This document shows, in pieces, positions 1 to 9,163 of a DNA stretch of 64,000 bases. The stretch comes from Bacteroidales bacterium (GTDB lineage Bacteria > Bacteroidota > Bacteroidia > Bacteroidales > UBA3824). The DNA lies in NCBI GenBank assembly GCA_016286055.1, contig JAEERW010000015.1, positions 1-64,000 of the forward strand, read 5' to 3'. The translations under genes and the position numbers were made by a program. Within the stretch, counting starts at the first letter, position 1, and each line of letters starts with the position of its first letter. Under the pieces are notes generated by a model. That model saw nothing but the letters and a program-made list of their open reading frames with translations. It was not told where the DNA came from and did no database searches.

Positions 1-1301
1 CTATTTCGCACCTTTTCTCCAATTGACCTCATCATATCTTCATCTAATAATGGGATAATAAACTTATCAATATCAGCCGGATACAATTCGAGTTGAGCAC
101 TTCCGCGCGAGTGTTTTTGTGTTTGCAATTGTCCTATTATAGAATTGAAAACCAATGCCAAATAATTCGGGTCGATTTTAGGATCAGACAATCGCAATAT
201 GTTAACGTGGTTGCTTGCCATTGCCAATTCATCCGAATTGAAAGCGTTGGTTAAGCCTATATACGCACCTGTGGTATATATGAGTACATCGCCATTCTTG
301 ATTTGTGCAACTTGCTGTTTTTCAAATTCTTTTTTTGTTGTTTTTTCTGTTTGGTCGTAATTAATATGAGTGTTTGACAAATGCTTGCTGTTAACAACCA
401 TTATATCACCATTTTCAACATACTTAGGTTGCAAACCTCGTCTGTTGACGGAAACAAATTGTTTTACCAATTTGCATTGAAATCTACTATTAAGGAACTC
501 AAATAAATACGAATATGCATCTCTAAAATGGTTTGAATCAAGCCTTTGAGAATCCACCACCTCGCTATACTGCGCCGTGTACCATTTGTTTTTGGGCAGT
601 TGAAGTTTGTCGAGTTGCAGTTCTTTGGTAAGAAGGGCTTCGGCTTGGTGGTAAAGGGTATGAGATTTAGACTGTAATAATCCACTCTGATTAACGAGTT
701 CATCAATCTCGGTCTGTAAATTTTTTACAATATTTGGAACCAAAATCTTTTTGACTTCCACGAGGTTCAAATTAAATTGACCTGTGGGGCGAGCATAACG
801 TTTTATTTGGTCTTGTGCATATTTCGTATTGAGATAAGCAAATAAAAAACCTGATTTGAAATTATCCTTAATAATCCGCAGAAACGCCATAGCCTGAGTG
901 ATATTGGCTTCTTTTATATCGTCTTTGATAATTGCGGAACGACCAATTACATCCAATGTTGCCCCAACAATGTTGAGAAGAACATCATTCCCTTTTAATT
1001 TCGTTTTTTGCATTCTGTTATGTATCACCGTATTGATATGATAATAATCATTATAAGGTGATAACACATTATTTCTAATGTCTGTCGTCTTGAAAAGTAT
1101 AGGACCGTCTTTAAGTGAATCGTCTCGGTCGGTTGGTGTTGTACCACTTTTTACCACACAAAAACTTCCAATGGGTTTCAATTCATACCCTGTTTGTTTT
1201 AATTCGCATAAAGATAATAATAGATTGGGATTGTACAATTCTCCATCAATTCTATTCCCAAACTCTAATGCAGACAGATTTGTTGTTGTGATAATCGCCA
1301 T
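1..1301 (-). CDS. hsdS: Type I-style DNA specificity subunit (HsdS-like), partial
   Basis: The reading frame is open from an ATG at 1301 to the left edge, giving 433 codons with no stop, so the C-terminus is missing. The layout is that of an HsdS protein: two target-recognition halves (roughly residues 40-190 and 240-430), each with short conserved phrases such as VKSGTTPT, LKGNDVLLNIVGAT, GDVLIYTTGAYIG and SRGSAQLELYPADI, separated by a helical stretch near residues 190-225. Such subunits choose the DNA sequence that the partner methylase and nuclease act on. The ATG overlaps the stop codon of the upstream nuclease-methylase gene (TAATG), so the two are translationally coupled and surely form one complex. 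No separate HsdR gene is visible; one could lie beyond the left edge. Confidence 0.85.
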   Translation of the reverse strand, partial: MAIITTTNLSALEFGNRIDGELYNPNLLLSLCELKQTGYELKPIGSFCVVKSGTTPTDRDDSLKDGPILFKTTDIRNNVLSPYNDYYHINTVIHNRMQKTKLKGNDVLLNIVGATLDVIGRSAIIKDDIKEANITQAMAFLRIIKDNFKSGFLFAYLNTKYAQDQIKRYARPTGQFNLNLVEVKKILVPNIVKNLQTEIDELVNQSGLLQSKSHTLYHQAEALLTKELQLDKLQLPKNKWYTAQYSEVVDSQRLDSNHFRDAYSYLFEFLNSRFQCKLVKQFVSVNRRGLQPKYVENGDIMVVNSKHLSNTHINYDQTEKTTKKEFEKQQVAQIKNGDVLIYTTGAYIGLTNAFNSDELAMASNHVNILRLSDPKIDPNYLALVFNSIIGQLQTQKHSRGSAQLELYPADIDKFIIPLLDEDMMRSIGEKVRN

Positions 1302-4099
1302 TACTCCTCCTCCATCCAAAAATCGAAACCTTGTTCAACAGCGAATTTTACAAAAGCCTCGGCAATGCAGAGGTTGTCGTCAGAGATAAACGGGTTGCCG
1401 TAAGGTACAGAGGGTTCGGCAGCCATACCCATTTGGGTGTGCGGGTGCAGGTGCTGATAGTATTTCTGGGCGGCTTTTTTGAGTTCGTCGCGCGAGATGG
1501 CGTGGTTAACGAGGTCTTGGTCGATTTCGGGGTTGCCAATTTCGTCTTCCACGAGGTTTCCGTTGTCGTCGTGCATATATTCGTAGTCGCCGCTGTTGTT
1601 TTTGCCGCCACGCTCCGATACTGCCATAAAAATTGGGTAGTCGAGTCGTTTGGCAACTTCGGCATCAATAAAGCGGCTTCGCAAGCGTTCTATTATTTCG
1701 GGTGTATTGAGTATAATCTGCAAACGACCTTTGAAGGTGAGTTTTTGCAGGTTGTATTCGGCAAGCGGAATACGCAAGCCAAGCATTTTGAGTTCGGCTT
1801 TGATCTTTTTTTCGTCGGCTTTGTTTTTGTCTTTGAGTGCTTTAAGAGCGTCTTTGTGTTCGGCTTGCAAAGTCTTTTTGTCGGCGGCGATTTGCGCTTT
1901 GTCTTTGTCGGTGCTTTGGGCAAGTAGTTCTAATTCGCTCTTCTGCTTTGCAATGAGAGCCTCCACAGCGTCGGCGAGGTCTTGCAGATGTTTTTTAGCG
2001 TTGATTTCTTGCCGTTTGAGGTCGTTGAGACGGTTTTCAGCCTCTTCGATGCGGTCTTCGAGCGATAGTTGCTCGGCAGGTTCGGCATCGGTTTCGGTGT
2101 TGGCGTCGTCGGCTTCGTTACTCTCCGATTCTTCTTCGGGAAATTCCTCGTTGAGCACAGCAAGAATGTCGTCGGGGATTGCAGCCTCGTCGATGTCCAC
2201 AAGGTCTTTTGCGCTGTTGATGAGCACAGAGATTTGCTGCTCGTAGTCGGGGCAATTGTCTTTTACTTCTTGTTTTATTTTTTCAATGTCTTCGAGTTCC
2301 TGCTTGTTGTATTTGTGGATTACAAGCACGGATGTTTTAGTGCCTGTGTGAGGTTTGAAGGTGTTGCCGTGCAATCCCACCACAGCCAAAAGTCGTGCTT
2401 TGTGGAGGATAAATTCTCGTATAAATGCGAGCGACGAGTTGTTGAATTTGCCCTGCGGCAATACCACAGCGGCACGTCCGCCCGGTTTGAGCAAGTTGAT
2501 AATGCGCTCTATGAATATAACGTCGCGTTCTTCTTTTGGCTGCTTGTCTTTTGCGCGGCGGATAGCCGGCTCAGCCAACAGGTAGTGCTGCAACATTTTT
2601 TTGTCTTTCAACTCTCCGGCAAAGGGAGGGTTGGCAAGCACAATGTCGAAGTTCATTTCAGAGAAATAATCCCACGCTTTTTCTTCGTCGGTGAGAAGTT
2701 CGCTGTCGGGTATGCGTTTTTTCAGGAGTTGAGTTTTGCGGAGTTGTTGCATCAAATCTTTGCCCGATGGCGTGTTGTACCACGTCTTAGGGTCGATGCT
2801 GCTCACGTCAGGGCCAAAAATATTGGTGTGTCCGTCGCCGGCAATAAGCATCAATGCTCGTGAAGTTTTGGCGGCACGCGCCTCGAAGTCGATTCCCCAA
2901 AGGTATTTTTCGGCATATCGAGTTTTGCGGAGTTCCTGTTCGCTGGCAGAAGATGCGGGCATAGCCCATTCCATAGCGTGAAGGAGGAATCCGGCAGAAC
3001 CGCAACTCGGGTCGATAACGTATTCGTAATCTTTTGGGTTGAGCATACGCACGCACATCTCGATTACGTGTCGCGGTGTGAAAAATTGTCCTTTTTTCTT
3101 TTTGGCTTCGGTAGGCATAAGGTACTCGAAGGCGTCGTCCATAATGCGAAGGTTGGAACCTAAAAGACGTTTGTCTTCTATTGGACCCACACATACTTGC
3201 AGGTGGTCTTGTCGGAGTTTTATGTCGGGTTCTTCAAAAACACCCTGCCATTTTTCGCGTGCTTGATGATATAGTCCGTTGATACATTCGTATGTAAGTT
3301 TTGGATCTTCGTATTTTTTGAAATGGACTTCTTTTTTGCGGCGAGTGTCTTCCTCAGCCTGTTTTTCGTCGTAAATTTTGGCGTATATTAGTTTGAAAAT
3401 CTCGTTGAACTCGTCGTTGCCACTGTCGGCAAGTACAAGTTCTTCAAGGTCTTGCACAATTTTCTTGAAGTTGAACTGGGTTTTGAGCATTGGGAGTGTG
3501 CGCTTCACTTCCATTACGTCTTTTTCTTCTTCGCTTACTTTCGGTATTTCCGACAGAGTGTCGAAATCTTTGTTTTGGGGTTTGTATAGAATAAGTTTGT
3601 CGGCGCCATTGCTCCAAACGCCAATAGGGTTGCCCTTTGCGCCAAGGTATGATTTGAGTTGCTCGATGCCGTCTTTGCGTTTAGGTTTCTTAACCTCAAA
3701 AAGGATTTTCACTGTTTCGAGGTCGGTTTTGCGGTAAACGGCGATGTCGGCAAATTTAGTTGCTTCGGCACTACCAAACTGCACAGGAATTTCGCAGCGG
3801 ATTTGGTCGGGCGAGTATCCGTAGTAGTTGATGAGTTTCCATACCCAAAGTTGGCGGACAATCTCCTCAGGGTTCGATTTGCCACCTTCTACGTAGATTT
3901 GAAATTCTTCTTTCTCGGAATGAAACTTGCAAAGCGGTTTGATGTAATAGACATCCTTGCCGGTAAGTTTGCCTGTGCCGGGACGACTATATATATTAAG
4001 CATTTCAGGAATTGTTTTGCCTAATCCCTGAAACTCCGTTAGTTCATACTTGACCGTAGGGTCGTTGAAAATAGCGTCGATAACTTCTTGATTTGTCAT
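1301..4099 (-). CDS. Restriction-modification fusion: HsdR-N-like nuclease domain plus N6-adenine methylase
   Basis: This 932-residue protein joins two activities. Residues about 50-180 resemble the HSDR_N endonuclease domain: D118 followed by the ExK of LFEVKKP (E135, K137) fits a PD-(D/E)XK site. Residues about 290-650 are an HsdM-type N6-adenine methylase, with the AdoMet motif VIDPSCGSAGF at 361-371 and the catalytic NPPF at 490-493. A long charged coiled coil follows (about 690-800), which is where HsdM proteins contact HsdS. An ordinary HsdM is about 500 residues, so the nuclease domain and coiled coil are additions. The gene overlaps the specificity gene by one base. A helicase motor domain is absent, so cleavage would not need type I translocation; the plan recalls type IIG/IIB enzymes such as BcgI. 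Nuclease activity is inferred from the motif. Confidence 0.85.
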   Translation of the reverse strand: MTNQEVIDAIFNDPTVKYELTEFQGLGKTIPEMLNIYSRPGTGKLTGKDVYYIKPLCKFHSEKEEFQIYVEGGKSNPEEIVRQLWVWKLINYYGYSPDQIRCEIPVQFGSAEATKFADIAVYRKTDLETVKILFEVKKPKRKDGIEQLKSYLGAKGNPIGVWSNGADKLILYKPQNKDFDTLSEIPKVSEEEKDVMEVKRTLPMLKTQFNFKKIVQDLEELVLADSGNDEFNEIFKLIYAKIYDEKQAEEDTRRKKEVHFKKYEDPKLTYECINGLYHQAREKWQGVFEEPDIKLRQDHLQVCVGPIEDKRLLGSNLRIMDDAFEYLMPTEAKKKKGQFFTPRHVIEMCVRMLNPKDYEYVIDPSCGSAGFLLHAMEWAMPASSASEQELRKTRYAEKYLWGIDFEARAAKTSRALMLIAGDGHTNIFGPDVSSIDPKTWYNTPSGKDLMQQLRKTQLLKKRIPDSELLTDEEKAWDYFSEMNFDIVLANPPFAGELKDKKMLQHYLLAEPAIRRAKDKQPKEERDVIFIERIINLLKPGGRAAVVLPQGKFNNSSLAFIREFILHKARLLAVVGLHGNTFKPHTGTKTSVLVIHKYNKQELEDIEKIKQEVKDNCPDYEQQISVLINSAKDLVDIDEAAIPDDILAVLNEEFPEEESESNEADDANTETDAEPAEQLSLEDRIEEAENRLNDLKRQEINAKKHLQDLADAVEALIAKQKSELELLAQSTDKDKAQIAADKKTLQAEHKDALKALKDKNKADEKKIKAELKMLGLRIPLAEYNLQKLTFKGRLQIILNTPEIIERLRSRFIDAEVAKRLDYPIFMAVSERGGKNNSGDYEYMHDDNGNLVEDEIGNPEIDQDLVNHAISRDELKKAAQKYYQHLHPHTQMGMAAEPSVPYGNPFISDDNLCIAEAFVKFAVEQGFDFWMEEE

Positions 4100-4117
4100 A
4101 TATTCAAATTGATGATA

Positions 4118-4133
4118 TATTTTTGCAAAGTTA
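4118..4133. promoter_or_regulatory. Divergent -7 boxes between the R-M operon and the AAA ATPase gene
   Basis: On the - strand TAACTTTG (4133-4126) matches the Bacteroidota -7 consensus TAnnTTTG and lies 27 bases before the R-M start codon. On the + strand TATTTTTG (4118-4125) matches the same consensus for the divergent gene. No clear -33 TTTG was found at the right distance for either, so these are motif matches only. Confidence 0.45.
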
Positions 4134-4175
4134 CAAAAGTTTTTCGAGATAGGGAATTGATTTTGGGATTTTTTT

Positions 4176-4183
4176 TATATTTG
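4176..4183 (+). promoter_or_regulatory. Likely -7 box for the AAA ATPase gene
   Basis: TATATTTG lies 25 bases before the ATG at 4208 and is followed by GC, the usual Bacteroidota -7 context. It is closer to the gene than the alternative box at 4118 and is the preferred promoter. Confidence 0.5.
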
Positions 4184-4207
4184 CTGCATATTTTATACTT
4201 AACGATT

Positions 4208-5776
4208 ATGCGCAGATTCAACACAACAGGCACTTGTTACCCTGAGATACATTATATGGTAGATATTACCAAACGGCTCGATGATATTGCTAACAGAGTG
4301 GCCGATGGTGAATATATTACCATAAATCGTGGTCGCCAATATGGTAAAACCACTACACTTTATCATTTAGCACAGCGTCTGAGCAATGATTACGTGGTGT
4401 TTTCGCTAAGTTTTGAAGCCTTGGGAAGCAACAATTTTGCAACCAAGGAATCTCTTGCATACTCGTTTTGGGAACAAGTGCAAATGGCATTTGAATACGT
4501 GAATATCAATCATTTGGATGACAATACAAAATCTTTGATATCTGATTTGTTGACCAAATATGCTGAAAATAAGGAGATTCCTTTTGAAACATTTGAAAAG
4601 TCAATTTCGGATGTTTGTGCTAAAAATGCCAAGCCAATAGTCATTTTTATCGACGAAGTTGACAATGCAAGCATTTACGAATCGTTTATTGAATTGCTCC
4701 GTATGTTGCGTAATAAATATCTTAGACGTATGCAAGTGCCAACTTTTCAGTCGATTATACTTGCGGGAGTTTACGACATAAAGAATCTGAAACTTAAAGT
4801 GCGTCCCGACAGCAACCATCAATATAATTCTCCTTGGAACATTGCTGTGCCATTCGACGAAGATATGTCGTTTCACACTGCCAACATTGAAAAAATGCTT
4901 CAAGAATATGAAGCGGACCATAAAACAGGCATGAATGTTTCTGAAATGGCACAGATGATTTGGGATTATTCTTCGGGATACCCGTTTTTTGTGTCGAGAT
5001 TATGCCAACTAATTGATACAAAAAAATTTGAATGGAATAAAGAGGGCTTTTTGAAGGCGGTGAATATGCTGTTAAAAGAGAAGAACACCCTATTTGACGA
5101 CTTGATAAAAAAATTGGATGATTTCCCCGAAATTAAAACCATCTTGAAAGATATTTTGTATTACGGCAACGACTATTCCTTCAACCTCGACATCAAGGTA
5201 TTCAATCTTGCTGCGATGTTTAATTATATCAAGGATGTAAACGGCAAAGTGCGAATTTTCAACCGAATAATGGAGACTCGTCTTTACAACCTTTTTACCA
5301 ACGAGGAAGAGATGAAAAGCGAAATTTACATACAGGGTAGCACCGACCGTGACCAATTCATCGAAAACGGTGCACTCAAAATGGAAAAAATTCTTGAACG
5401 TTTTGCCGTGCATTTCAACGACATTTACGGCAGCAAGAATCTAAAATTCAAGGAGGAAGAAGGTCGTCGTTTCTTTATGCTATACATCAAGCCGATTATC
5501 AACGGCACTGGCAACTATTACATCGAAGCGGAAACTCGCGACCGTTCTCGTACCGACATGATTATCGACTATCTTGGAAAACGATACATCATAGAAATGA
5601 AAATTTGGCGCGGAAATGCCTACAACGAACGTGGCGAACATCAACTTACCGAATACCTTGATTTTTACCATGTTAATAAGGGTTATATGCTAAGTTTCAA
5701 TTTCAACAAAAACAAAGTTTCAGGAGTTAAAACGTTGAAATTTGGCGATAAGGAAATTGTGGAGGCTGTGGTGTAA
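4208..5776 (+). CDS. AAA-like ATPase with C-terminal PD-(D/E)XK nuclease-like domain
   Basis: The start is placed at the ATG at 4208 (protein MRRFNTTG...), because the 40 codons upstream in frame are hydrophobic junk running through the promoter region. The 522-residue protein has a Walker A (GRQYGKTT) near residue 40, a Walker B (IVIFIDEVDN) near residue 155, and a C-terminal PD-(D/E)XK pattern (RTDMIIDYLGKRYIIEMKIWRG region, with D and ExK) near residues 470-500. This is the AAA-like/PDDEXK family that is expanded in Bacteroidota and often found in many copies per genome. Its role is not settled; defence or mobile-element functions have been suggested. It sits divergent to the R-M operon but is not clearly part of it. 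Confidence 0.8.
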   Translation: MRRFNTTGTCYPEIHYMVDITKRLDDIANRVADGEYITINRGRQYGKTTTLYHLAQRLSNDYVVFSLSFEALGSNNFATKESLAYSFWEQVQMAFEYVNINHLDDNTKSLISDLLTKYAENKEIPFETFEKSISDVCAKNAKPIVIFIDEVDNASIYESFIELLRMLRNKYLRRMQVPTFQSIILAGVYDIKNLKLKVRPDSNHQYNSPWNIAVPFDEDMSFHTANIEKMLQEYEADHKTGMNVSEMAQMIWDYSSGYPFFVSRLCQLIDTKKFEWNKEGFLKAVNMLLKEKNTLFDDLIKKLDDFPEIKTILKDILYYGNDYSFNLDIKVFNLAAMFNYIKDVNGKVRIFNRIMETRLYNLFTNEEEMKSEIYIQGSTDRDQFIENGALKMEKILERFAVHFNDIYGSKNLKFKEEEGRRFFMLYIKPIINGTGNYYIEAETRDRSRTDMIIDYLGKRYIIEMKIWRGNAYNERGEHQLTEYLDFYHVNKGYMLSFNFNKNKVSGVKTLKFGDKEIVEAVV

Positions 5777-5797
5777 TTTTCCACCCAACAAAATACC

Positions 5798-5835
5798 AAA
5801 AAGCGGTGTTCGAAATCACTTCGCACACCGCTTTT
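5798..5835. terminator. Bidirectional intrinsic terminator
   Basis: GCGGTGT (5803-5809) pairs with ACACCGC (5825-5831). The stem is flanked by an A run on the left and a T run on the right, so it can end both the ATPase gene (+) and korB (-), which converge here. Confidence 0.8.
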
Positions 5836-5862
5836 GATATGAATTATGGAAACAATTAAATG

Positions 5863-6867
5863 CTATTTAACTTCCCAAATGTCGTTGGTTTCGAGGAGTT
5901 CGGCAAAGTTGTGGTATTTCTTTGCTGATTTTACTTCTTCGATTTGGGCGTTGACTGCGTCGTCGTAGGTGGGGGCTTCAACGTCGCGGATTACACCGAG
6001 GGCAATTGGAAAATCTGGTCCTTCCATAAGGGCGAGTTTGAGTTGGAGGGTATTGTCCTCACAATGAGCATCGTGAACGAGGATATCCTTTTCGGTGATG
6101 CCGTTTTCGCCAAGTTTTACAACCTTGATGCCGAAGCCTTCTTGCATAAGTCCGAACTCATTGTTTTCGCCAAAGAGCATCGGTTTGCCGTGTTGTAGAT
6201 AGATAGCGTTTTTGGCGCGTCCTTCCTTGTTGTAAACCGAGTCGTGAGTGCCGTTGTTGAAGATTACGCAGTTTTGGAGAATTTCGCAAACGGCTGCACC
6301 CTTGTGTGCGTGAGCGGCTTTGAGAATGTCTACTGTGCCGGTGGGGTCGGTGGCAACGGCGCGGGCAAAGAAATGTCCACGTGCGCCAAAGCAAAGTTCT
6401 GCCGGACGGAATGGATCCTCAACTGTGCCGTAAGGACTTGATTTACTTACAAATCCACGGGGAGAGGTAGGAGAGTACTGACCTTTGGTAAGACCATAGA
6501 TACGGTTGTTGAGAAGAATCATTTTAAGGTCGATATTGCGGCGGTTGGCGTGGATAAAGTGGTTTCCGCCGATAGCGAGACCGTCGCCGTCGCCCGAAAC
6601 CTGCCATACAGATAGTTTGGGGTTCGACACCTTGCATCCTGTGGCAATTGCGGCAGCGCGTCCGTGGATGGTGTTCATACCGTAAGTGGCCATATAGTGG
6701 GGCAGACGGCTCGAACATCCGATACCTGAAATTACTGCTGTGTTTTCGGGAGCAACGCCAATTTCGGCCATTGCTTTTTGCAAAGAGGCGAGGAAAAAGT
6801 GGTCGCCGCAGCCGGGACACCATCTCGGTTGTCCTTTTTTGAAATCTGCTTGTGTATATTCGCTCAT
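5863..6867 (-). CDS. korB: 2-oxoacid:ferredoxin oxidoreductase, beta subunit
   Basis: This 334-residue protein is the thiamine diphosphate-binding beta subunit of a 2-oxoacid:ferredoxin oxidoreductase, most likely the 2-oxoglutarate enzyme. It oxidatively decarboxylates the 2-oxoacid to the acyl-CoA and passes electrons to ferredoxin in the cytoplasm. The iron-sulfur cysteines are seen in WCPGCGDH (C17, C20) and GIGCSSR (C51). The TPP/Mg motif is SGDGDGLAIGGNH (about 91-103), with NNRIYGLTKGQ after it. The gene follows korA after 25 bases in one operon. Substrate choice between 2-oxoglutarate and other 2-oxoacids is inferred from the two-subunit Kor layout. No ferredoxin-like third or fourth subunit gene is next to it. 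Confidence 0.9.
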   Translation of the reverse strand: MSEYTQADFKKGQPRWCPGCGDHFFLASLQKAMAEIGVAPENTAVISGIGCSSRLPHYMATYGMNTIHGRAAAIATGCKVSNPKLSVWQVSGDGDGLAIGGNHFIHANRRNIDLKMILLNNRIYGLTKGQYSPTSPRGFVSKSSPYGTVEDPFRPAELCFGARGHFFARAVATDPTGTVDILKAAHAHKGAAVCEILQNCVIFNNGTHDSVYNKEGRAKNAIYLQHGKPMLFGENNEFGLMQEGFGIKVVKLGENGITEKDILVHDAHCEDNTLQLKLALMEGPDFPIALGVIRDVEAPTYDDAVNAQIEEVKSAKKYHNFAELLETNDIWEVK

Positions 6868-6892
6868 TTTAATTTTCGCTTTTAAAGGTTAA

Positions 6893-8737
6893 TTATTTGT
6901 TGTACACTTGGTTGAAGTTTTCTACAAGTTCGCTCACTACAAAGGGCTGACCCTTTACTTCGTTGAATTGGAAGGGAACGAAATTGTCGATTTTCATACG
7001 CAGATATCCGGCAAACTGTCCGAGGTTCTGCTCTGCTACAACTACTTTCTTGAATTTTTTCAACACCTCGGCTGTGTTTTTGGGCAGCGGGTTGATGTAT
7101 TTAAACTGTGCAAGTGCAACTTTTTTGCCTTGTGCACGCATCTCGTCCATTGCAGCGTGAAGGTGTCCGTAAGTGCTTCCGAATCCAACAATTAGGAGTT
7201 CGGCATCTTGGTCGCCCTCAACTTGGAGGTCGGGAACTTGGATGTTGGCGATTTTTTGAGCACGGAGACGGCACATAAGGTCGTGGTTTTCAGGATTGGT
7301 GCTGATTGCGCCGGTCTTGTTGTCTTTTTCCAAACCGCCGAGAATATGTGTGAAACCCTGGCGACCCGGTACAGCCCAGTATCTTACGCCGTTTTCGTTG
7401 CGCATATAGGGAGTCCATTTGCCTTTGAGTTCTTCGGGCACGTAAGGAATCTTTATTTCGGGATAATCCTTTAAATCAGGAAGTTTGAAAGCCGCGCTAC
7501 CGTTAGCCACGTATGCATCGGTGAGGAGCACAACGGGAGTCATATATTCGAGAGCGATTTTTGCGGCGTCGAATGCTGCGTCGAAACAGTCGGTGGGAGA
7601 GGTGGCAGCCAAAACGGGCATCGGAGTTTCGCCGTTACGTCCGTAGAGAGCCTGCAAAAGGTCGGTCTGCTCTGATTTTGTGGGCAATCCTGTGGCGGGT
7701 CCACCACGCTGAACGTCTAATACCACCAACGGAAGTTCCAAAATCACAGCCAAGTTCATAGCCTCTGATTTTAAGCAAATTCCGGGACCTGATGTAGATG
7801 TGCAACCCAAAGCACCAGCAAACGAAGCACCAATTGCCGAAGCACATCCAGCGATTTCGTCTTCGCACTGTACTGTGGTTACGCCCAACGACTTATGTTT
7901 AGAAAGTTCGTGAAGAACGTCGGTAGCGGGGGTGATAGGATACGAACCGAGATAAAGGCGCAAACCTGCTTTTTCGGCAGCGGCGATAAGTCCGTAAGCG
8001 GTTGCCTTGTTGCCGGTTATGTCCATATAGCGGCCTTTGACTTTCTCTTTCGACTCGATGCGGTAAACGTTTGCCACCGACGAGTGAGTGTTGTGACCGT
8101 AGTCGTAACCTGCCTGAATCACCTTTATATTAGCCTCGGCCACGCCGGGTTTCTTGGCGAATTTTTCTTTCAGGAAGTTGAAAGCGATATTGAGGTCGCG
8201 GTCGAAAAGGTAGCACACCAATCCGAGGGCGAACATATTGCGGCATTTGAGGATGCTCTTGTTGTCCATACCCGAATCTTTGAGGCAGTCCTTAACCATA
8301 GTGGAGAGGGGACAGGCGATGACGCGGTCGGGGTCGATATTCATTTCGGCTATCGGGTCTTCGGTAGCGAACTGAGCCTTTTCGAGGTCGGCCTTTTTAA
8401 AACAGTCGGTATCGATAATGATAGCGGCACCCGGTTTTGCATATTTATACTGAGTTTTGAGTGCTGCGGCGTTCATAGCCACAAGCACATCGCACTTGTC
8501 GCCGGGAGTATAAACCTTGCCTGCACCTATATGTACCTGAAAACCAGAAACTCCCGTAAGCGAACCCTGAGGAGCGCGAATGTCGGCGGGATAATCGGGA
8601 AAGGTGCTGATGCTGTTGCCTACTGTGGCAGAAATGGTGGAGAAAATGTTTCCGGCCAACTGCATTCCGTCGCCGGAATCGCCCGAAAACCTTACAGCCA
8701 CACTGTCTAAGTTTTTAATTTCTAAATTGTTTGCCAT
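6893..8737 (-). CDS. korA: 2-oxoacid:ferredoxin oxidoreductase, alpha subunit (gamma-alpha fusion)
   Basis: This 614-residue subunit carries a gamma-type domain at the N-terminus (residues about 10-200, with FSGDSGDGMQLAGN at 18-30) fused to the alpha pyrimidine-binding region (from about residue 225, with LGSYPITPATDVLHE and the QCEDEIA segment) and a C-terminal domain II. That length and order are normal for Bacteroidota KorA. With KorB it links the oxidative side of central metabolism to reduced ferredoxin. The start ATG is chosen because MANNLEIKNLDSVAVRFSGD gives the usual short lead-in. It is the first gene of the korAB operon. Confidence 0.92.
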   Translation of the reverse strand: MANNLEIKNLDSVAVRFSGDSGDGMQLAGNIFSTISATVGNSISTFPDYPADIRAPQGSLTGVSGFQVHIGAGKVYTPGDKCDVLVAMNAAALKTQYKYAKPGAAIIIDTDCFKKADLEKAQFATEDPIAEMNIDPDRVIACPLSTMVKDCLKDSGMDNKSILKCRNMFALGLVCYLFDRDLNIAFNFLKEKFAKKPGVAEANIKVIQAGYDYGHNTHSSVANVYRIESKEKVKGRYMDITGNKATAYGLIAAAEKAGLRLYLGSYPITPATDVLHELSKHKSLGVTTVQCEDEIAGCASAIGASFAGALGCTSTSGPGICLKSEAMNLAVILELPLVVLDVQRGGPATGLPTKSEQTDLLQALYGRNGETPMPVLAATSPTDCFDAAFDAAKIALEYMTPVVLLTDAYVANGSAAFKLPDLKDYPEIKIPYVPEELKGKWTPYMRNENGVRYWAVPGRQGFTHILGGLEKDNKTGAISTNPENHDLMCRLRAQKIANIQVPDLQVEGDQDAELLIVGFGSTYGHLHAAMDEMRAQGKKVALAQFKYINPLPKNTAEVLKKFKKVVVAEQNLGQFAGYLRMKIDNFVPFQFNEVKGQPFVVSELVENFNQVYNK

Positions 8738-8797
8738 AACTTCTATAAAAAATACAATCTAATGTTTTTGGTTGTTTGTCAAATAATTTTCACGGTG

Positions 8798-8805
8798 CAA
8801 AGGAA
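8798..8805 (-). promoter_or_regulatory. Possible -7 box for korAB
   Basis: TTCCTTTGC on the - strand, about 60 bases before korA, is one mismatch from TAnnTTTG. No good -33 TTTG was seen at the right distance. Confidence 0.35.
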
Positions 8806-9081
8806 AGGATTATTTTCTTAAATGAATGTTAAATATTTACTTTTTTTGTATAAATATTCAGTTTACGTGAAATACGTATGATGGATGGCGTGGAATAACT
8901 CTAAGGAGCATGGTTATACTTTTAAATATTCGGATATAATAAAGTGGTACTTTAAATTATCACGTTTTTTTGAATTATATTTACTTGATATTTAGGAATA
9001 TAAGTTTTTTAAGTGGTATTAACGAGAATTTTTAATAGTATGCAAAAGAAATTTGAATAAATATTCAAAAATTAAGTAAGT
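8806..9081. other. AT-rich intergenic stretch with no gene seen
   Basis: About 280 very AT-rich bases. No reading frame beyond a few codons is supported on either strand. A small palindrome (TTTGAATAAATATTCAAA, near 9050-9068) is the only structure noticed. It separates the core korAB operon from an accessory island. Confidence 0.5.
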
Positions 9082-9163
9082 GTTCTGTATGGAGAACAAA
9101 AATGTAGTATTTTTGTTCTGTGTGTAGAACAAAAAATGAGTAAATCTGTTCTGTATGCAGAAC
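9082..9163. repeat. Three palindromic 16-bp elements at exact 33-bp spacing
   Basis: GTTCTGTATGGAGAAC (9082), GTTCTGTGTGTAGAAC (9115) and GTTCTGTATGCAGAAC (9148) are imperfect palindromes (GTTCT, 6 bases, AGAAC) starting every 33 bases. The 17-base intervals after the first two are also alike (A-rich with ATG/AGTA), so this is a diverged 33-bp tandem repeat. It lies just past the 3' end of the gene at 9176 and could hold protein-binding sites or RNA hairpins. Confidence 0.75.

Noticed and set aside
1331..2863. Long + strand open frames inside the R-M gene
   Set aside because: They lie opposite a clear methylase with intact motifs and have low-complexity translations; they are shadows of the Lys/Glu-rich coding strand.
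4088..4207. Forty-codon extension of the AAA ATPase
   Set aside because: It runs through the promoter region and has a composition unlike the protein; MRRFNTTG is the natural start.
9082..9163. Could the 33-bp array be a CRISPR?
   Set aside because: Only three 16-bp units, 17-bp intervals that resemble each other, and no cas genes in the window.
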